A stretch of DNA of 64,000 bases, taken from positions 1,124,302 through 1,188,301 of the forward strand of contig KN832557.1 of assembly GCA_000827205.1 (NCBI GenBank), in the 5' to 3' direction. Origin of the DNA: Plicaturopsis crispa FD-325 SS-3 (lineage: Eukaryota; Basidiomycota; Agaricomycetes; Amylocorticiales; Amylocorticiaceae). A program made the position numbers and the translations under genes. The notes below the pieces were generated by a model. That model did not search any database. It was not told the DNA's origin and was given only the letters and a program-made list of their open reading frames with translations. Of the stretch, positions 10,910 through 22,077 are shown in pieces. How positions within the stretch are numbered: position 1 is the first letter of the stretch; the number at the start of each line of letters is the position of its first letter.

Positions 10910-12598
10910 TTATGCACCCGGTGCATCGATTGGCATGGGTGATCCATGATTCCTTTCTTGCTGCCTCACGTTCGCGAATATCCTCAGCGAGCTTTCTACC
11001 TCCTTCCACCTATCGAACCAGCTCTCCCCATCAGGATCATCCGCAGCATAGTCCACCCATGCGAATATGTCCACAAGATTTGGGAAAAGGTCGGACAGAA
11101 ACGCGGCGACCACCGGTGGGCTTTCGAGAGTGGAATCACCGAGCTCTAGGGACGTGATCTTGGTATTCATAGCACCATTTCCTGGCCGTCGGTCCGGGTA
11201 CATGTTTCGAACGGTGCCGTCTGTGATGAGCGATAAACTCTCGAGGTCGGGGCAATGTACAACTAGCGGGACTAATCCATCTAGTGTAATGCCTGACGTG
11301 CGCCCCCAGCTGCCCATACCGAGATGGAGCTGCTGAAGATGTGGCCAGGATGTGGCCATACTGTGCATTGCTGCATCATCCAACTCGAAAGCACCATAAA
11401 CTCGTAGGTCGAGGCAGGTGAGAGCCTTTAAGGAAAGCAACGGCTTTAGAGTCCGGAACGTGATAGTGTGCGATTCCTGTTCCATGAGAGCTATCGCCTC
11501 ATTCCCATTTTGAAGTGCGTGCTCACGGTAAATACGGATAGACCGGAGAGAGCTCTGCATTATGTCCGTGTCTAGCAGCTCGAAGCAATTGCGAATCTCG
11601 GATTCATCGGGGTGCTCTAGATGCGCGACGGAGAGAGACTCCAGTGACCGCGAATGGATATGTTGCAAGAGGATGGAGACATCGCGTAGGTTGTGTGCGG
11701 GCAGGCTGATTTGCTGCAGAACGGAGAAGGGTTCGAGGGATGGTAAGAATCGAATAGGCTCGGTGATCGCGTGGTACAGCTGGCTAGCCTTGTTACTTGT
11801 GTGCAACACAAGAAGCTCCGGGCTATTGGCGAGGTGCAGCACAGCGTCATCGCTCAACAAACTCGAGCCGCAGGACAGTGTTTTCAGGCCATCCAAATGG
11901 CAAACCAAATCGGAGAATGCAATGGCCACGTCGGCTTTGAAAGCGGACGGTGACCATCCACTGAGGTTCAGCGTTTGGAGAAATGGTGACGACCTCTTGA
12001 GGCCCATCAGAAGCATGTCCACAGACCGCTCGGGGTCCAGGACGAGCAATCTCGATTCAAAACAGGTCAATTTATGACTGAGAAAAAGGTGAATATAAGG
12101 GAATGAGTCAACGTCCTCGCCACTCCAGCGCAGTTGGCGCAAATTGGGAAGGAGGGGGTGCTGCGATTTGAATATGCTCAAGGAGCGATACACGGACGAC
12201 AGAAGCGCCTCGGGTTTCCTCTCCTGCGTGGCGGGGAAACCTAGTTTCCGGATGCGAGGAGCATAAAAATTGAACCTTTCCCAGTCAGACGGGATCAAGG
12301 CGCGTCTGAATACCTGCAATGATGTCAACAAACACGGCGTCGGGCCCAAACGCGTACATCGTACCAAAACCCTTCGGTAATGTCGCTTCCCAGTGTTATC
12401 CCAGAGGTCCGCTGGCATACACTTGACAAGGTGTATCATAGACGGCTGCGTGTGCCACAACACGTCGAACGCGGGTCCTTGGAATGCCTTGCAAGCCAGT
12501 GCACCCGCAAGGACGGAGGATGCACCTGTGACCGCATCGTCGAACACGTAGTCGAACACGATCTTCAGGATTTCGGCAACGTTCAGGCAGTGATGCAT
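10910..12598 (-). CDS. F-box / leucine-rich-repeat-like protein
   Basis: A single 562-codon open frame. The N terminus (LNVAEILKIVFDYVFDD, ALACKAFQGPAFDVLWHTQPSM) is the diverged F-box form common in Agaricomycetes: the helix before the Trp is followed by 'ALDVLW'. The rest shows irregular Leu-rich repeats (for example LQTLNLSGW, LKTLSCGSSLL, LTCLDLRVYG, LQQLHLGMGSW, LESLSLITDG) that would form a curved LRR substrate-binding face. The C terminus has WFDRWKEVESSLR. It probably works as an SCF substrate adaptor, with unknown target. No intron is needed, unlike most neighbours, so a recently duplicated or retrocopied origin is possible but unproven. Confidence 0.75.
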   Translation of the reverse strand: MHHCLNVAEILKIVFDYVFDDAVTGASSVLAGALACKAFQGPAFDVLWHTQPSMIHLVKCMPADLWDNTGKRHYRRVLVRCTRLGPTPCLLTSLQVFRRALIPSDWERFNFYAPRIRKLGFPATQERKPEALLSSVYRSLSIFKSQHPLLPNLRQLRWSGEDVDSFPYIHLFLSHKLTCFESRLLVLDPERSVDMLLMGLKRSSPFLQTLNLSGWSPSAFKADVAIAFSDLVCHLDGLKTLSCGSSLLSDDAVLHLANSPELLVLHTSNKASQLYHAITEPIRFLPSLEPFSVLQQISLPAHNLRDVSILLQHIHSRSLESLSVAHLEHPDESEIRNCFELLDTDIMQSSLRSIRIYREHALQNGNEAIALMEQESHTITFRTLKPLLSLKALTCLDLRVYGAFELDDAAMHSMATSWPHLQQLHLGMGSWGRTSGITLDGLVPLVVHCPDLESLSLITDGTVRNMYPDRRPGNGAMNTKITSLELGDSTLESPPVVAAFLSDLFPNLVDIFAWVDYAADDPDGESWFDRWKEVESSLRIFANVRQQERNHGSPMPIDAPGA

Positions 12599-13486
12599 GT
12601 TGGTCCTGTTGATGTATGGGCCTCAATGGCGAAGATTCGCGTCTGAGAGGACTCTTGACGCGCACTTGGGACATGCGTAAGTTTCGTGTCTCTGAGGGGC
12701 AGGGTGCACGACTCACAGGGAACGATATCCGAAATTCAACTCCTTCAGGTGCACAGCAACACGATAGTGGCCAAGAGTCTGTCTCGAGAGCAGACGCGAA
12801 AGCGTAGATATAAAGAGAGCAAGGACGACCGGAGGAGACAAGACCTGCAATTAGAGACCTCGGTCAATTGGGCGTCGGACATTCGGAGCCTCCGAAATGC
12901 TCCTGACGCCCGCCCCCATGTTCCCCTCCAAAACGCACAATTTTACGGCTCAAGATCCTTAGCGCTGGAACGTTACTATCCCGGATGTACAAGCTTGAAG
13001 CACTCAGAGCGTGGGATGTGATCCGCTCACCAGGACACCTATGCAATTCGCCGCATGTCACACTAGCAGTGGCATGCAGTTGACATGCCTCCAGGAACCG
13101 TACGTGATCTGACTCTACTGCCGGTGACTTGGCGATAGCATCGACCTCTCGGACATTCAGGGATACCCATATGCTGGAGAGAACGTTCACGACCCGGTCC
13201 ACACTGGAGTAATGCAGTCGTCGCCAGCAATCGCCACGGACGCGACCAGCGCGACTCGACTTCAATACGCGTGTCGGTGGCTGTCCAGTCCAGTGGTTTG
13301 ATTTGCCGGTACTGATGTACGGTCTATTTATTGCGCGCCCAGGTCCATTTGGGGTATAACCTCCTCCTCCTCAGGGATGGCCTGAAGAGCCCGTGGTCGG
13401 CGAAGGCTGCCCGTTCAAAATTAATTACGAGCGGCTGACCAGCCTGCAGCTACGTTCCTTGTCTCTCGTCTTCGTCGGCGCCCTCC
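12599..13486. other. Intergenic with a possible degraded F-box-type ORF
   Basis: A 133-codon minus-strand ORF (13265..12864) contains DRVVNVLSSIWVSLNV and RFLEACQLHATAS, which resemble pieces of the F-box family next door, but it has no F-box of its own and no clear exon partner. I treat it as a likely remnant and do not call it as a gene. The right part must hold the promoter of the alginate-lyase-like gene. Confidence 0.3.
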
Positions 13487-15270
13487 ATGCCCAGCTTCCT
13501 GGCAATGTTCACTCCTTTTATTCTGTCTACTCTCCTAATTTCTGTTGTACATTCGCTTAATGTCTCGAGCTATGCGAACGACTTCGTGGATCCCGATTAC
13601 ATTCTGGCGAGATCGTTCAATGAAACTACCACGGCTGCTCAGCAATCGATAATCCAGTGGGCGGACGAATATACAGCGAAAGGCCCATGGTGTGAGTGAA
13701 GTCACCAGTCTGTCATCGCCGCTGTAGAAACTGAGCAAATCCTGAAACTTCAGCGGTCATGAACAAGTCGGTGACTCCGCCGTCTGGAAACAAGCACGAC
13801 TACCTGAGCTGGGCTCCTTAGTGCGTTTTCTCCTCCTCTTGCATTCAGTATAAACGGCCGACGCTAATCAACCCTGCAGCTCTTGGCCTAACTGCACTGG
13901 CGTCGGAAACACAACAGAATTAACCCCTGAACAAAGTGATTTTCACGGCCAATATATGTTACACCATATATCTGAGCACCTAACTTGACTCCGTGCAGTG
14001 TCGGTGGAATGCCAATATTACACACGGGATGGAATCTTCAATCCGGATCACACCCTAGTGACCGACAACGCTGGCTTCGGGTTATTATCCGATACAGTAC
14101 TGTACGTGGCTATTGAATATCTGCATAATATGCCCATCTCACTTATCTCGCAAGATACAACGCAATTGCATGGGCACTGACTGGCCAGTCTAATTATTCT
14201 ACAACGGTGGCAAATTATGTATCGACGTGGTTCTTGAACCCGGACACCGCGATGCTCCCAAATCTCAACTATGGGCAGCTACACAGAGGGCCGACGGGCC
14301 AGAACGGCTCTCACACGGGCGTGCTTGATCTGAAAAACATGGCAAAAATCGTCAGTGGGTTGTTGATTCTTCGGAATGGAAACAGCACAGCCTGGACGTC
14401 CGACCTGAATACGAAAATGGAAAGTTGGATGAAGGAATATATCTCCTGGCTCACCACTGCGCCCATCGCTCTGGAAGAAGGTGCCTACCCGAAGTAAGTG
14501 GCCGCCATTCCTTTTGAGACCACTGACCGATGTTCTCATGTCGTTCTTTAAGCAACCACGGCACGTTTTACTATAACCAGCTCTCCGCCATACAGGTATT
14601 CATCGACGACAAAACGGCCGCACAACAGAGTTTACAGAAGTATTTCAGCAATCAATATATGAAACAAATAGTAGCCTCCGGTGATCAGGTGTGCATCACC
14701 GTCCTTCTCAGAGTTTCGAATTCTAATCATTGCATCAGCCCGAAGAATCTGCGAGGCCAGTACCGTATCATTACCGGGCATATAACCTTGCAGCCATGAT
14801 CGTAAATGCGTCCCCTTCAAATATTCAATATCAGACCGTGTGCTCACAAGCATGTTTTTCGTCAGACCAATGCGCGGATCGCCAAATACATCGGATACGA
14901 CGTATGGAATCTCACCACATCTCAAGGTGCCACCATCCAAACTGCGCTCGACTTCGCAATGGTGCAGACTACCACAACCGAGACGGATGCCCTGTACGAA
15001 CTCTACCAGCCGGCCGCCGCAGTCGCCGCCGCATACGGGGATCCGACGGGCAAGTACGCTCAGTACCTTGCTAAGGGGGACAACACGTATCCGGAGCAGG
15101 CATATTTCTTGTGGAGCCAACCTCTATCAGACTCGGGGCTGTTAGCTAACTCGAGCTCATCGGGATCGACGGCAGCGCACCAGAATGCGGCCCGAGCGGA
15201 CGCCTCGATCCACCTGTGGGCTTTGACTGGAATTGTTGTTTTGACGTCGTTCATTGCTATACTGTCCTAG
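13487..15270 (+). CDS. Secreted, GPI-anchored alginate-lyase-like enzyme (chondroitin AC/alginate lyase fold)
   Basis: Eight exons (13487..13691, 13754..13820, 13880..13935, 13999..14101, 14155..14493, 14553..14688, 14739..14801, 14866..15270) give 457 aa. Residues 1-24 form a signal peptide (MFTPFILSTLLISVVHS). The core matches the basidiomycete alginate_lyase (PF05426-type) pattern: WADEYTAKGPWSV, SGNKHDYLSWAPYSWPNC, ECQYYTRDGIFNPD, HRGPTGQNGSHTGVLDLK, NNHGTFYYNQL, PYHYRAYNLAAM. The conserved Asn-Asn-His-Gly and Tyr/His residues are those expected for beta-elimination of uronic-acid polymers. The true substrate in wood fungi is unknown and may be a host or fungal polyuronide, not alginate. 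The C terminus is Ser-rich, then hydrophobic (LTGIVVLTSFIAILS), a classic GPI signal. Confidence 0.88.
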
Positions 15271-15721
15271 GCAGGGTCGTTAAGGGGCCTGGGAACAGCA
15301 ATGGACTAGGGCACTGTAGCGCACAGGACATTGGTCTCATCATCTACTTGGAATTGCGGACATTGACACTAATATATCCTAGGGATACCCTCGATGTAAA
15401 ACGTTTCTCAGCATCTAGCTTTGCTATCTACTCGTTACACATCATCAAAGACCTTGAACGTTTGTTCTTAAATACCAGTATACATTGTCATATCGTGCAA
15501 AGTTGTAAGTACATGGAGGGTGCCAGTAGCTGGCACAGTCGAGCCCAGTTCAAATGAGTCGGGTATCCTCATGAGATAACCGCAGTGCGAGAGAGTGAAA
15601 TAAAAATGAACAGACGATGGAGTACACCTTCGACCATTCCAAGGATACTACGCGTCAAGGCCTATGAATTCCTCAAACGCATACAAATACGGATACCTGC
15701 ATAAATCATAACTCATCAGAA
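15271..15721. other. Intergenic between convergent genes
   Basis: About 450 bp of AT-richer sequence that should contain both 3' UTRs and polyadenylation sites. No ORF or repeat of note. Confidence 0.4.
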
Positions 15722-16858
15722 CTACTCTCCGATCATCACCAATGCGGCGTACTCGTGGTCATGGAGGAACCCTCCCGTTAACCCGTCTATGAACGCTTCC
15801 ATGGCCTCGCTGGTGACATGCGCACGCGGGTGTCCTGGAAGGCGCAACACGAGGGACAGGTAGTGATGCAGTGCTGTTTGCGCAAGCAGCGGCTGCAGCC
15901 TTGGCTCAGCTCTGAAGAAGAATCAGCGACCGGTAGAACATGAACGCAGAGGAAGCGAGGCGCACAGGACAAACGACGCTAAGGCTCTGTTCACGTCCAG
16001 TATTGTGCAGCCGTCGATATTGCTTACGTCTACGTGTGCGAAATCGGTGTCCTTCGGGGCATTTGTGTGTGATTTCGCGTCAACCGGAATATGGAGGGTG
16101 ATATGGCGCACTGGCGGGTACGTCGCAAATACACAGCTAGCGGGTGCATGTGCACAAAGCTCCTCTTGGAGTGCGTACTGGCCGTTTCCGATTTTGACCG
16201 CAGGAAGATGTGTAGAAAGTATTCTGAACGGGTCCGCGTGCGCACCTACGTGCGGATCCAAGTGCAGGGCGGCGTGCAGCGGATGCATAGAAATTCTGGT
16301 GTGGGCACCTTCGTGATGATGAACGTAGGGGCGAGGCTGCGTGGCTGGGTGCCAAAATGCTTCTGCTAAAGCAGATGCAGCAGGCAAAGTGATAGTCCGT
16401 GTGCCCACTAATAGTTGGGCGCGGTCAACACACAATTCGTTCACAGGAGAAAGTAGAAGGGGATGCGTTCCTCGAAGCAGTTGCCCGAAATTTGGAAGTT
16501 GCGATCACCTACCGAACCACGTATCCGCCAGGACGCACTCAAGTATCTTGCATTTCCTGCGGTGCGCGACAATGCGAAATGCCGTTGCTTTCCACTTCAT
16601 TTCTTCATTCTCAGGGCGGTTGCACTTCGGCCTCCCGTACCCTGCAAGAAGACATGCGGCCTGCCAAAAACGTTCGATGGATTCTGCGGACGTCTTGGGG
16701 TCGCCTTGGAGAGCGGGGTGGGGCTGATAAATAGCGTGCAGCGACTGGCATGTCTGCGAGAGAGCAATGTGTGCGGAAAGATCATCGTAGACAGCGTAGC
16801 GGATTGCGTAAAGAGCACGGGGAGGGATACTCTGAAGCCTCGTAGTGGGTCGGTGCAT
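15722..16858 (-). CDS. F-box-like protein, small
   Basis: Three exons (16858..16513, 16407..15966, 15911..15722) give 325 aa. The N terminus has an F-box-like helix set (IPPRALYAIRYAVYDD, LSAHIALSQTCQSLHAIY), consistent with Skp1 binding. The rest shows weak alternation of strands and helices (HITLHIPV, VDVSNIDGCTILDV) and no enzyme motif. The second intron (54 nt, GTGCGC donor, TTCTTCAG acceptor) removes what otherwise looks like an in-frame stop; it gives ASFVLAEPRLQPLL in one frame. Substrate unknown. The F-box call rests on a weak match. Confidence 0.6.
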
Positions 16859-17480
16859 GAGTCCTGAGGATCCTCGAATGGCTACGGCAAATTAGTAGAC
16901 GTATTGTAGCATACCTATAGGTCACGAGGGTGTCCTTGCAACGGGCAGGCAGACGCGTGGGCGCAGCAGGAGATTGGGGGGGTGCGAGCTGGTGGTTTGA
17001 CGAGAGGCGTTAGCGACCACGGGGGAAAGAAGAATATATCGTGCGCATAAATGGAGATTCACCGAGCCGAAAGAGGCCGTCGACGCGAAACTTTGTAGGG
17101 AGCGCAAGCACGCACCGAGAGTCGCCAGCATTATGTACCGGGGTCATCTGCTTCAATGCCATATGTCGTTTTGCACATGGCTACGAAGTTCCCTCGAGCT
17201 CCCGAGTTCCCAGCACTGGCTGCGGGGTCGACTATGTCATGACCCAGGACCTGAATTCCATAAACATTTACTGTCATCAGTAGCCACCTCACCCGCTCGA
17301 TGTGCAGACAATGAGATATGACGGAATTTCACAATCACCGACTACACAGGCCTTGTCTTCAACGGCTGTAGCGTGTTGTTCGCGTCCGAATGGCCAGTGA
17401 GCTGCTTGTCACAGCCATAGCTGTAGGATAATTACAATAGAACCCAGGAAGATGTCGTTGTGGCCAATGCAAAGGAACGC
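16859..17480. other. Intergenic, no supported gene
   Basis: Upstream of the F-box-like gene. Short ORFs only, all without domains or codon consistency. It holds that gene's promoter and leads into the repeat block to the right. Confidence 0.4.
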
Positions 17481-17484
17481 GATA

Positions 17485-17800
17485 TCCGCCGGAGCCCCTA
17501 TTAGCTAATGATCCCCGGAAAACGCTCTGAGCGGCAGCCTTTCGGATTCTGAAAATTTTCAAACTCCCTTCCTAAAACAGTGTTACAGCCCCTATATCCA
17601 CCTCGGACATTTCGCCTGGCTCGGGCCTTTCCTCGGGCTGCTCGGGCATCTGTACACGGGCTATTGGCCCCTATAAACCTTTCCAAATATGCGCTCCCTC
17701 CTCGGGCTCCCCGCGGGGATACCTTTGTGGCAATATTAGCCCCTATATGACACTTCAACTTTTTCCACCCTCGCTCGGGCTGGCCTCGGGCATCCGGATG
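17485..17800. repeat. Degenerate tandem-like repeat array
   Basis: The word GCCCCTATA or GCCCCTATT occurs four times (about 17494, 17588, 17667, 17739), spaced 72-94 bp. After three of them comes a pyrimidine stretch and then one to three copies of CTCGGGC. This gives roughly 3.5 diverged units of 75-90 bp. The frame reading through on the minus strand (17848..17501) is probably a by-product of the repeat. No known family recognised. Confidence 0.5.
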
Positions 17801-18100
17801 CCCCTCTACCGCACCCGCACAATGTACGCGCACACTTGGCGCACACACCCGAATATTTTCAATTTTTTTTCTGATTTTTTACCTTTGTTTCTGTTACCGA
17901 ATCCTAGTCGCTTGCTCGTAGTACTTATGTGGGATGCTCATGATACTGTATAAATTTATTTATTGAACAAAAAAAAGCGCGACGATAGCGGCACAGGTGC
18001 CGATACCGTCGGCCTACTCGTGGGTGCGGGGAAGCAGGGAGGAAACGGCGTGGCGGGGCGCGATAGCGCCTGCCACGGCGTCGCCGTCTACGGGCCACCC

Positions 18101-18140
18101 ACCTCCGCATCGCTCCGCTCACCTCCGCATCGCTCCGCCC
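18101..18140 (+). repeat. Perfect 20-bp tandem duplication, nearly two units
   Basis: ACCTCCGCATCGCTCCGC appears twice in direct succession (18101 and 18121) within the GC-rich block. Confidence 0.8.
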
Positions 18141-18488
18141 TCATGCGCGACGTGCCGCCCCTCTGTTCCCTGGCACACCGGCCTCACGCGATCGCGCCAC
18201 CGTGGGGCCGCCGATCGAGCTCGAGCGCACCGCGCTAGGCGCGGTATACGGTGGTGCGCGGCGAATGCCGCCGCGCGTTGATCGTGCCGCGTTGCGCGTC
18301 GCGCGGATGCGGGCTGGCGTGGACGTGGTTAAGCGGCGGGGATGCGCTACCGTGCGCCGGGTTGACGTGGGCGAGGGCGAGGTTGCTGCTGTGCGCAGCA
18401 CGACCGTGACGACGCTGGCGCGTCTCGCGATCGGTCTAGCACAGCGAGTGTGTGTGTGCGTTGGATGGAGTGGGAATGGGGGTGGTGG

Positions 18489-18582
18489 CACAGCGCGGGG
18501 CGTGGGGGCGACTGCGCGTCGGATGGGTGGGAATGAAGGTGGGGCTCTGTGACACAGCGCGGGGCGTGGGGGCGACTGCGCG
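18489..18582 (+). repeat. Direct repeat of a 30-bp GC-rich segment, 64 bp apart
   Basis: The segment starting CACAGCGCGGGGCGTGGG is present at 18489-18518 and again at 18553-18582 without differences, indicating a recent short local duplication. Confidence 0.8.
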
Positions 18583-18736
18583 CGTGGTGGTCGCTGGCGC
18601 TGGCTGTCGTCGCCGTGGTGGTTCTGTTGGGTGGGTTTGCAGGTGGTGATGTGGCCTGAAAATCGGTCGTTAGCGCTGAAACTAACGGTGAAAAAGTAAT
18701 AAAAAGAACTTACTTTTATGAAGAGTGAATGAATGA

Positions 18737-18762
18737 CACCCCCTGCAAAGTTGCAGGGGGTG
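18737..18762. repeat. Perfect 12-bp-arm inverted repeat
   Basis: Arms CACCCCCTGCAA (18737-18748) and TTGCAGGGGGTG (18751-18762) are separated by two bases. It could be a strong hairpin, a transposon end, or two abutting terminal repeats. Confidence 0.75.
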
Positions 18763-20897
18763 GGCCGTCGTTGTTGCGTGGAACGTCGAAGACGACGCGG
18801 TCGACGAGCAAAATCAAAACCGACGACGACGACGCGTTGATTTTGAGTTCAAACTCCGCCGGATTTCGCCGCGCTGGGCCATTCCAGCATCGTTTTCGAT
18901 TGTTACCACTTCAAAAAAAAGCGTTTCGGTCTGTAAAAATTTGGGAGGCCTCGTATAGGTCTAAATACGATGCTCAAAAAGTTTCAAATTTTTTCAATGA
19001 GTCGATGTAAGTGAGTGAGCGAAAAAGTGTGAAATCCCCAACTTTCAGCCACTTTTGAGTGATTTCCTCGCTCGTTCATGGGTACCCCCTCATTTTTAGG
19101 TCTTGAAAAAATCATATTCGAGTTCGCAGGGGCGGAAAACCCCCGGAATGAATTTACAGAGGTCAATAGACTGTTGAACCCACTTCAATAGCCAGAAACA
19201 ATGCGAGAGCGGGCAGAATCGAGCATTTCGGACATTCCGCGACGCTCGATCTATGGCTCAAACACTCGTTTGAAGGCACAGAGCTGGGCACATCAATGGG
19301 AATCTTACAGTAAGCTCAGAGTGGATGTATATAAGTACCCAGAGCATGAATGTATTTTTTTTGGAGCAAAATATCGCGAGGGGAAAGAGCGCATCGCGAA
19401 AACATTCTGATGCCATGTTGCGATAGTTTGCGATAATCCTAGTCATTGCGGGCATTCATTCGTTTGAAACCATCCAAAAAATCTGATAATAATTGTACAG
19501 TATCTATAGGTATATTCGAGCTCAAATCGCATTTTAAAGCACTCAAAAAGAGCTGAAAACAGCGGAGAACGAGCCAAATGGCGAGCTGGACACTCGCGCC
19601 ACAGCGCGCGCACGGACCGTCGGAGTTTCAACTCAAACCAAATGCGGGAATTGGTTCGTTTTTCCCCCACATCTTTTGTTCCTCCCACCACAACGTCGCC
19701 GCTCTCGCGTTGTCGTCGTCGTCAGCAACGACGACGACTGTTGTAGTACAGGGTCAATGGTAAGTCCCCTATTTTCTTTACATATCGTCTTCTACCCCGC
19801 CGCTGCCCGTCGTATGATAGTCCCAACGACCCGGGACAGCAGAAAACGGACAGCGGCGGCTCTTTAAAAATTTTCATCGGTCGTTCACTGACCAGCACCA
19901 TCACCGCCATCGGCGCCAGCGAATGCTGGCGACCACAAAATCCCTACCCCCACGCAGCGGCGCCCCTCCTCCTCACGCTGCGCTCTCACCATGACCACAC
20001 CCCCACCCCCACGACGACGCTTTGCAACCGCGGCCACTGCCGCACGCAGCGCGCCGCGCGCATGGCGACACCCCGGCCGCGCCCACATCCACCCCCAACA
20101 GCACCACGTCGTGCATGTGCACGGCGCGCGGGCACCCCCCGCTGTTCCCGGTCCAGCACCCCACCGTCACCACAGGACCAGCCACCACCACCGACTCCCA
20201 GCAGCGCGCGCAGCACCCCCGCGCACCCTGCATCTGTCGGTCGCATCCGCAGCGCAGGGCGACGTCGGGAGCTAGCGCCTGCTAGCTCCCCCTGGAGCAG
20301 CACGGCGGTGACACCCCGGTGCCAGCGCAACCGCACCGCTGCCGGCGCCGGGACCAGGACACCCGCAGCACCGCGCTCCACGACAGCGTGAGCGCCGACC
20401 GCACATCAGCATGACTGGTGTCCGCGGCATCGGCGCTCCTGCGCCTACCACCATCGCTGGCGCAAACCGCCAGCACCGCGGACGCCAGGCGTCCACGCCC
20501 GCCGCAGCGGCCACCTTTGTGCGCACGCGGTAACCACAGCGGCGTGCCTCACAGCAGCCCCATTGCTGTGCAGGCTCGCATCTGCGGCGGCCAAGCGCGC
20601 GGGCTGCCCTCAGTGGCAGCCCTCGCGCTGTCCGATTTCTTCCCAGCGCGTGTGCGCGCACCCTCCCCTGTCTCCCCCTACCGTAACCCAACCGGGCACT
20701 GCTCCTGGTCTTCGTGGTTGCAACCGGGGGAACAAGGATGAGGGTTCGCCCATGCGTGTGACCCCCGCATCCGCCGCGCAGTGCGCGGTGGGTGTGGGGA
20801 TTTTTTTTGCTGTATATTTTGTTTGTAGAGGGTCATTTAGGACCCTAGTAAAGTAATAAATTTTTTTTACCGTTTCTTTCGAGTGCAAACAAGGATT

Positions 20898-20911
20898 GTA
20901 CCCTAGGGTAC
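20898..20911. repeat. 14-bp perfect palindrome
   Basis: GTACCCTAGGGTAC sits just right of the compositional block, in otherwise unremarkable sequence. Function unknown. Confidence 0.7.
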
Positions 20912-21977
20912 GTTTTGGGAAGAATAGCCAAAAATAGAAATGTGCGAGCCTCGAGGCACGACGACGACGAGCCCCACAAGCATGCCGAAGTCGCGCGAGG
21001 CATCCGAGGCAAGCAGAGAGCTTAGTAAGACATAAATTCGAGGTCCGAAGGGCTGCCATGCAGTGCCGGACAAGCCGAGAGCGAAATTGGCAGGGGAGTG
21101 GCTGTGTAGACGACAATCGCGTTCCTTTGCATTGGCAGGAACGACATCTTGCTAGAGTTATTGTAAATAACCCACAGCATCAGGTGCTTGTCAACCGTAC
21201 GTGGATATTTTGAGCATCGGTTATGGAAGAGAGTCGCGAGAAAAAGCTGTTCCCTCTTGTTCCTTCCATGGATGCTTATTATAACGAGAAGAGACTACAG
21301 CAAAAACAAAGACCGAACACGTAGAAGTGGACACGAGAGCCTGAGGGAGGAACCTGACGAACGGACTCAAATTTTGAACTTGAAGCTGCGGGAACGCGTG
21401 ACTGTGGCGGTCCTCTTCTGTCACCGCCACCGCCCGTTCATCCTTGTACTTTCGTGCAATGTTGCTAACCATCCGTTAAGGCTTCAAAGCTCTGTCCGCT
21501 GGACCCATATATTACGAACGAGGCCACCTCATGCGATCGCAAGACAAACACGATATTTGACGTTCTCTCATGTACGAGTTCAGGGACTCGACTCTAGCCT
21601 GAGTGTTGGATGCCGGTGTGCACTCAGATTGATTTTATCTTCGGGACAATGCCAGCTAGATCGTATGTGTGGTTCGTAATGCTTATGAACCATACGAAGG
21701 CATTCCAAGCGCGAGGGCGCTATGTCCGACGCCCCGAGGTGAGCCTGTGATTTATCATTGCTATCTAGTATGCTGCCAAATCACAGCTCCTCTCAGGACT
21801 GGATATCAAGTCCCATAGCCATTTGGCAAGGACCTACTCGATGATACACGCCCGGCCACCCCATCGCTTTGTACATCGCTTTGGTCCAAGAGCTACATCT
21901 GTCCCGTGATCTGACACTCGGCTCAAAGCGCTGGCCATTGTCTGTCCGGGCCACCGGTGATGGTGGACATCTCACGG
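20912..21977. other. Intergenic, no supported gene
   Basis: About 1 kb. A plus-strand ORF at 21188-21679 and a minus-strand ORF at 21116-20610 have no domain, no homologous pattern and no plausible splice partners. The right part is the upstream region of the first clp1-like gene. Confidence 0.35.
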
Positions 21978-21984
21978 TATAAAA
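21978..21984 (+). promoter_or_regulatory. TATA box of the first clp1-like gene
   Basis: TATAAAA lies 94 bp upstream of the ATG at 22078, a good distance for a basidiomycete core promoter. CT-rich sequence follows it. Confidence 0.6.
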
Positions 21985-22077
21985 GCCAGCCTTGAATGGT
22001 GCTCTGCGCGTCACCTCCATTGCACCCTCTTCTGCACCCTCCCTGTACTATCTTGTCGCGGTGATATATCTCAGCAA

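Larger units (their letters stand above)
17940..20880. other. Gene-free compositional anomaly, probably old unclassified mobile-element DNA
   Basis: Two very GC-rich blocks (about 17,980-18,650 and 19,890-20,800) flank an AT-richer core (about 18,650-19,890). No exon model with conserved motifs can be made in any frame; the long ORFs in the GC blocks are Ala/Arg/Pro-rich by-products. Related words occur at both inner edges (AAAATCGGTCGTT near 18659, CATCGGTCGTT near 19876) and AAAGTAATAAA near 18694 and 20849. Poly-T and AT-rich tracts mark the outer ends. This looks like nested, decayed repeats. Superfamily not assignable by eye. Confidence 0.4.

Noticed and set aside
15911-15965. Apparent in-frame stop in the F-box-like gene at 16858-15722, suggesting a pseudogene
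   Set aside because: A 54-nt GT-AG intron with good signals removes it and keeps frame.
17501-17848. 115-codon minus-strand ORF
   Set aside because: It reads through the degenerate repeat array; its composition (Gly/Arg/Ala) and internal repetition are explained by the array.
18202-20691. Several overlapping ORFs of 90-140 codons in the GC-rich wings
   Set aside because: Ala/Arg/Pro/Gly-rich translations in many frames at once are a product of high GC content; no domain, no splice partners.
20610-21116. 168-codon minus-strand ORF
   Set aside because: It crosses the palindrome and the poly-T tract and has no coherent motif; likely chance.
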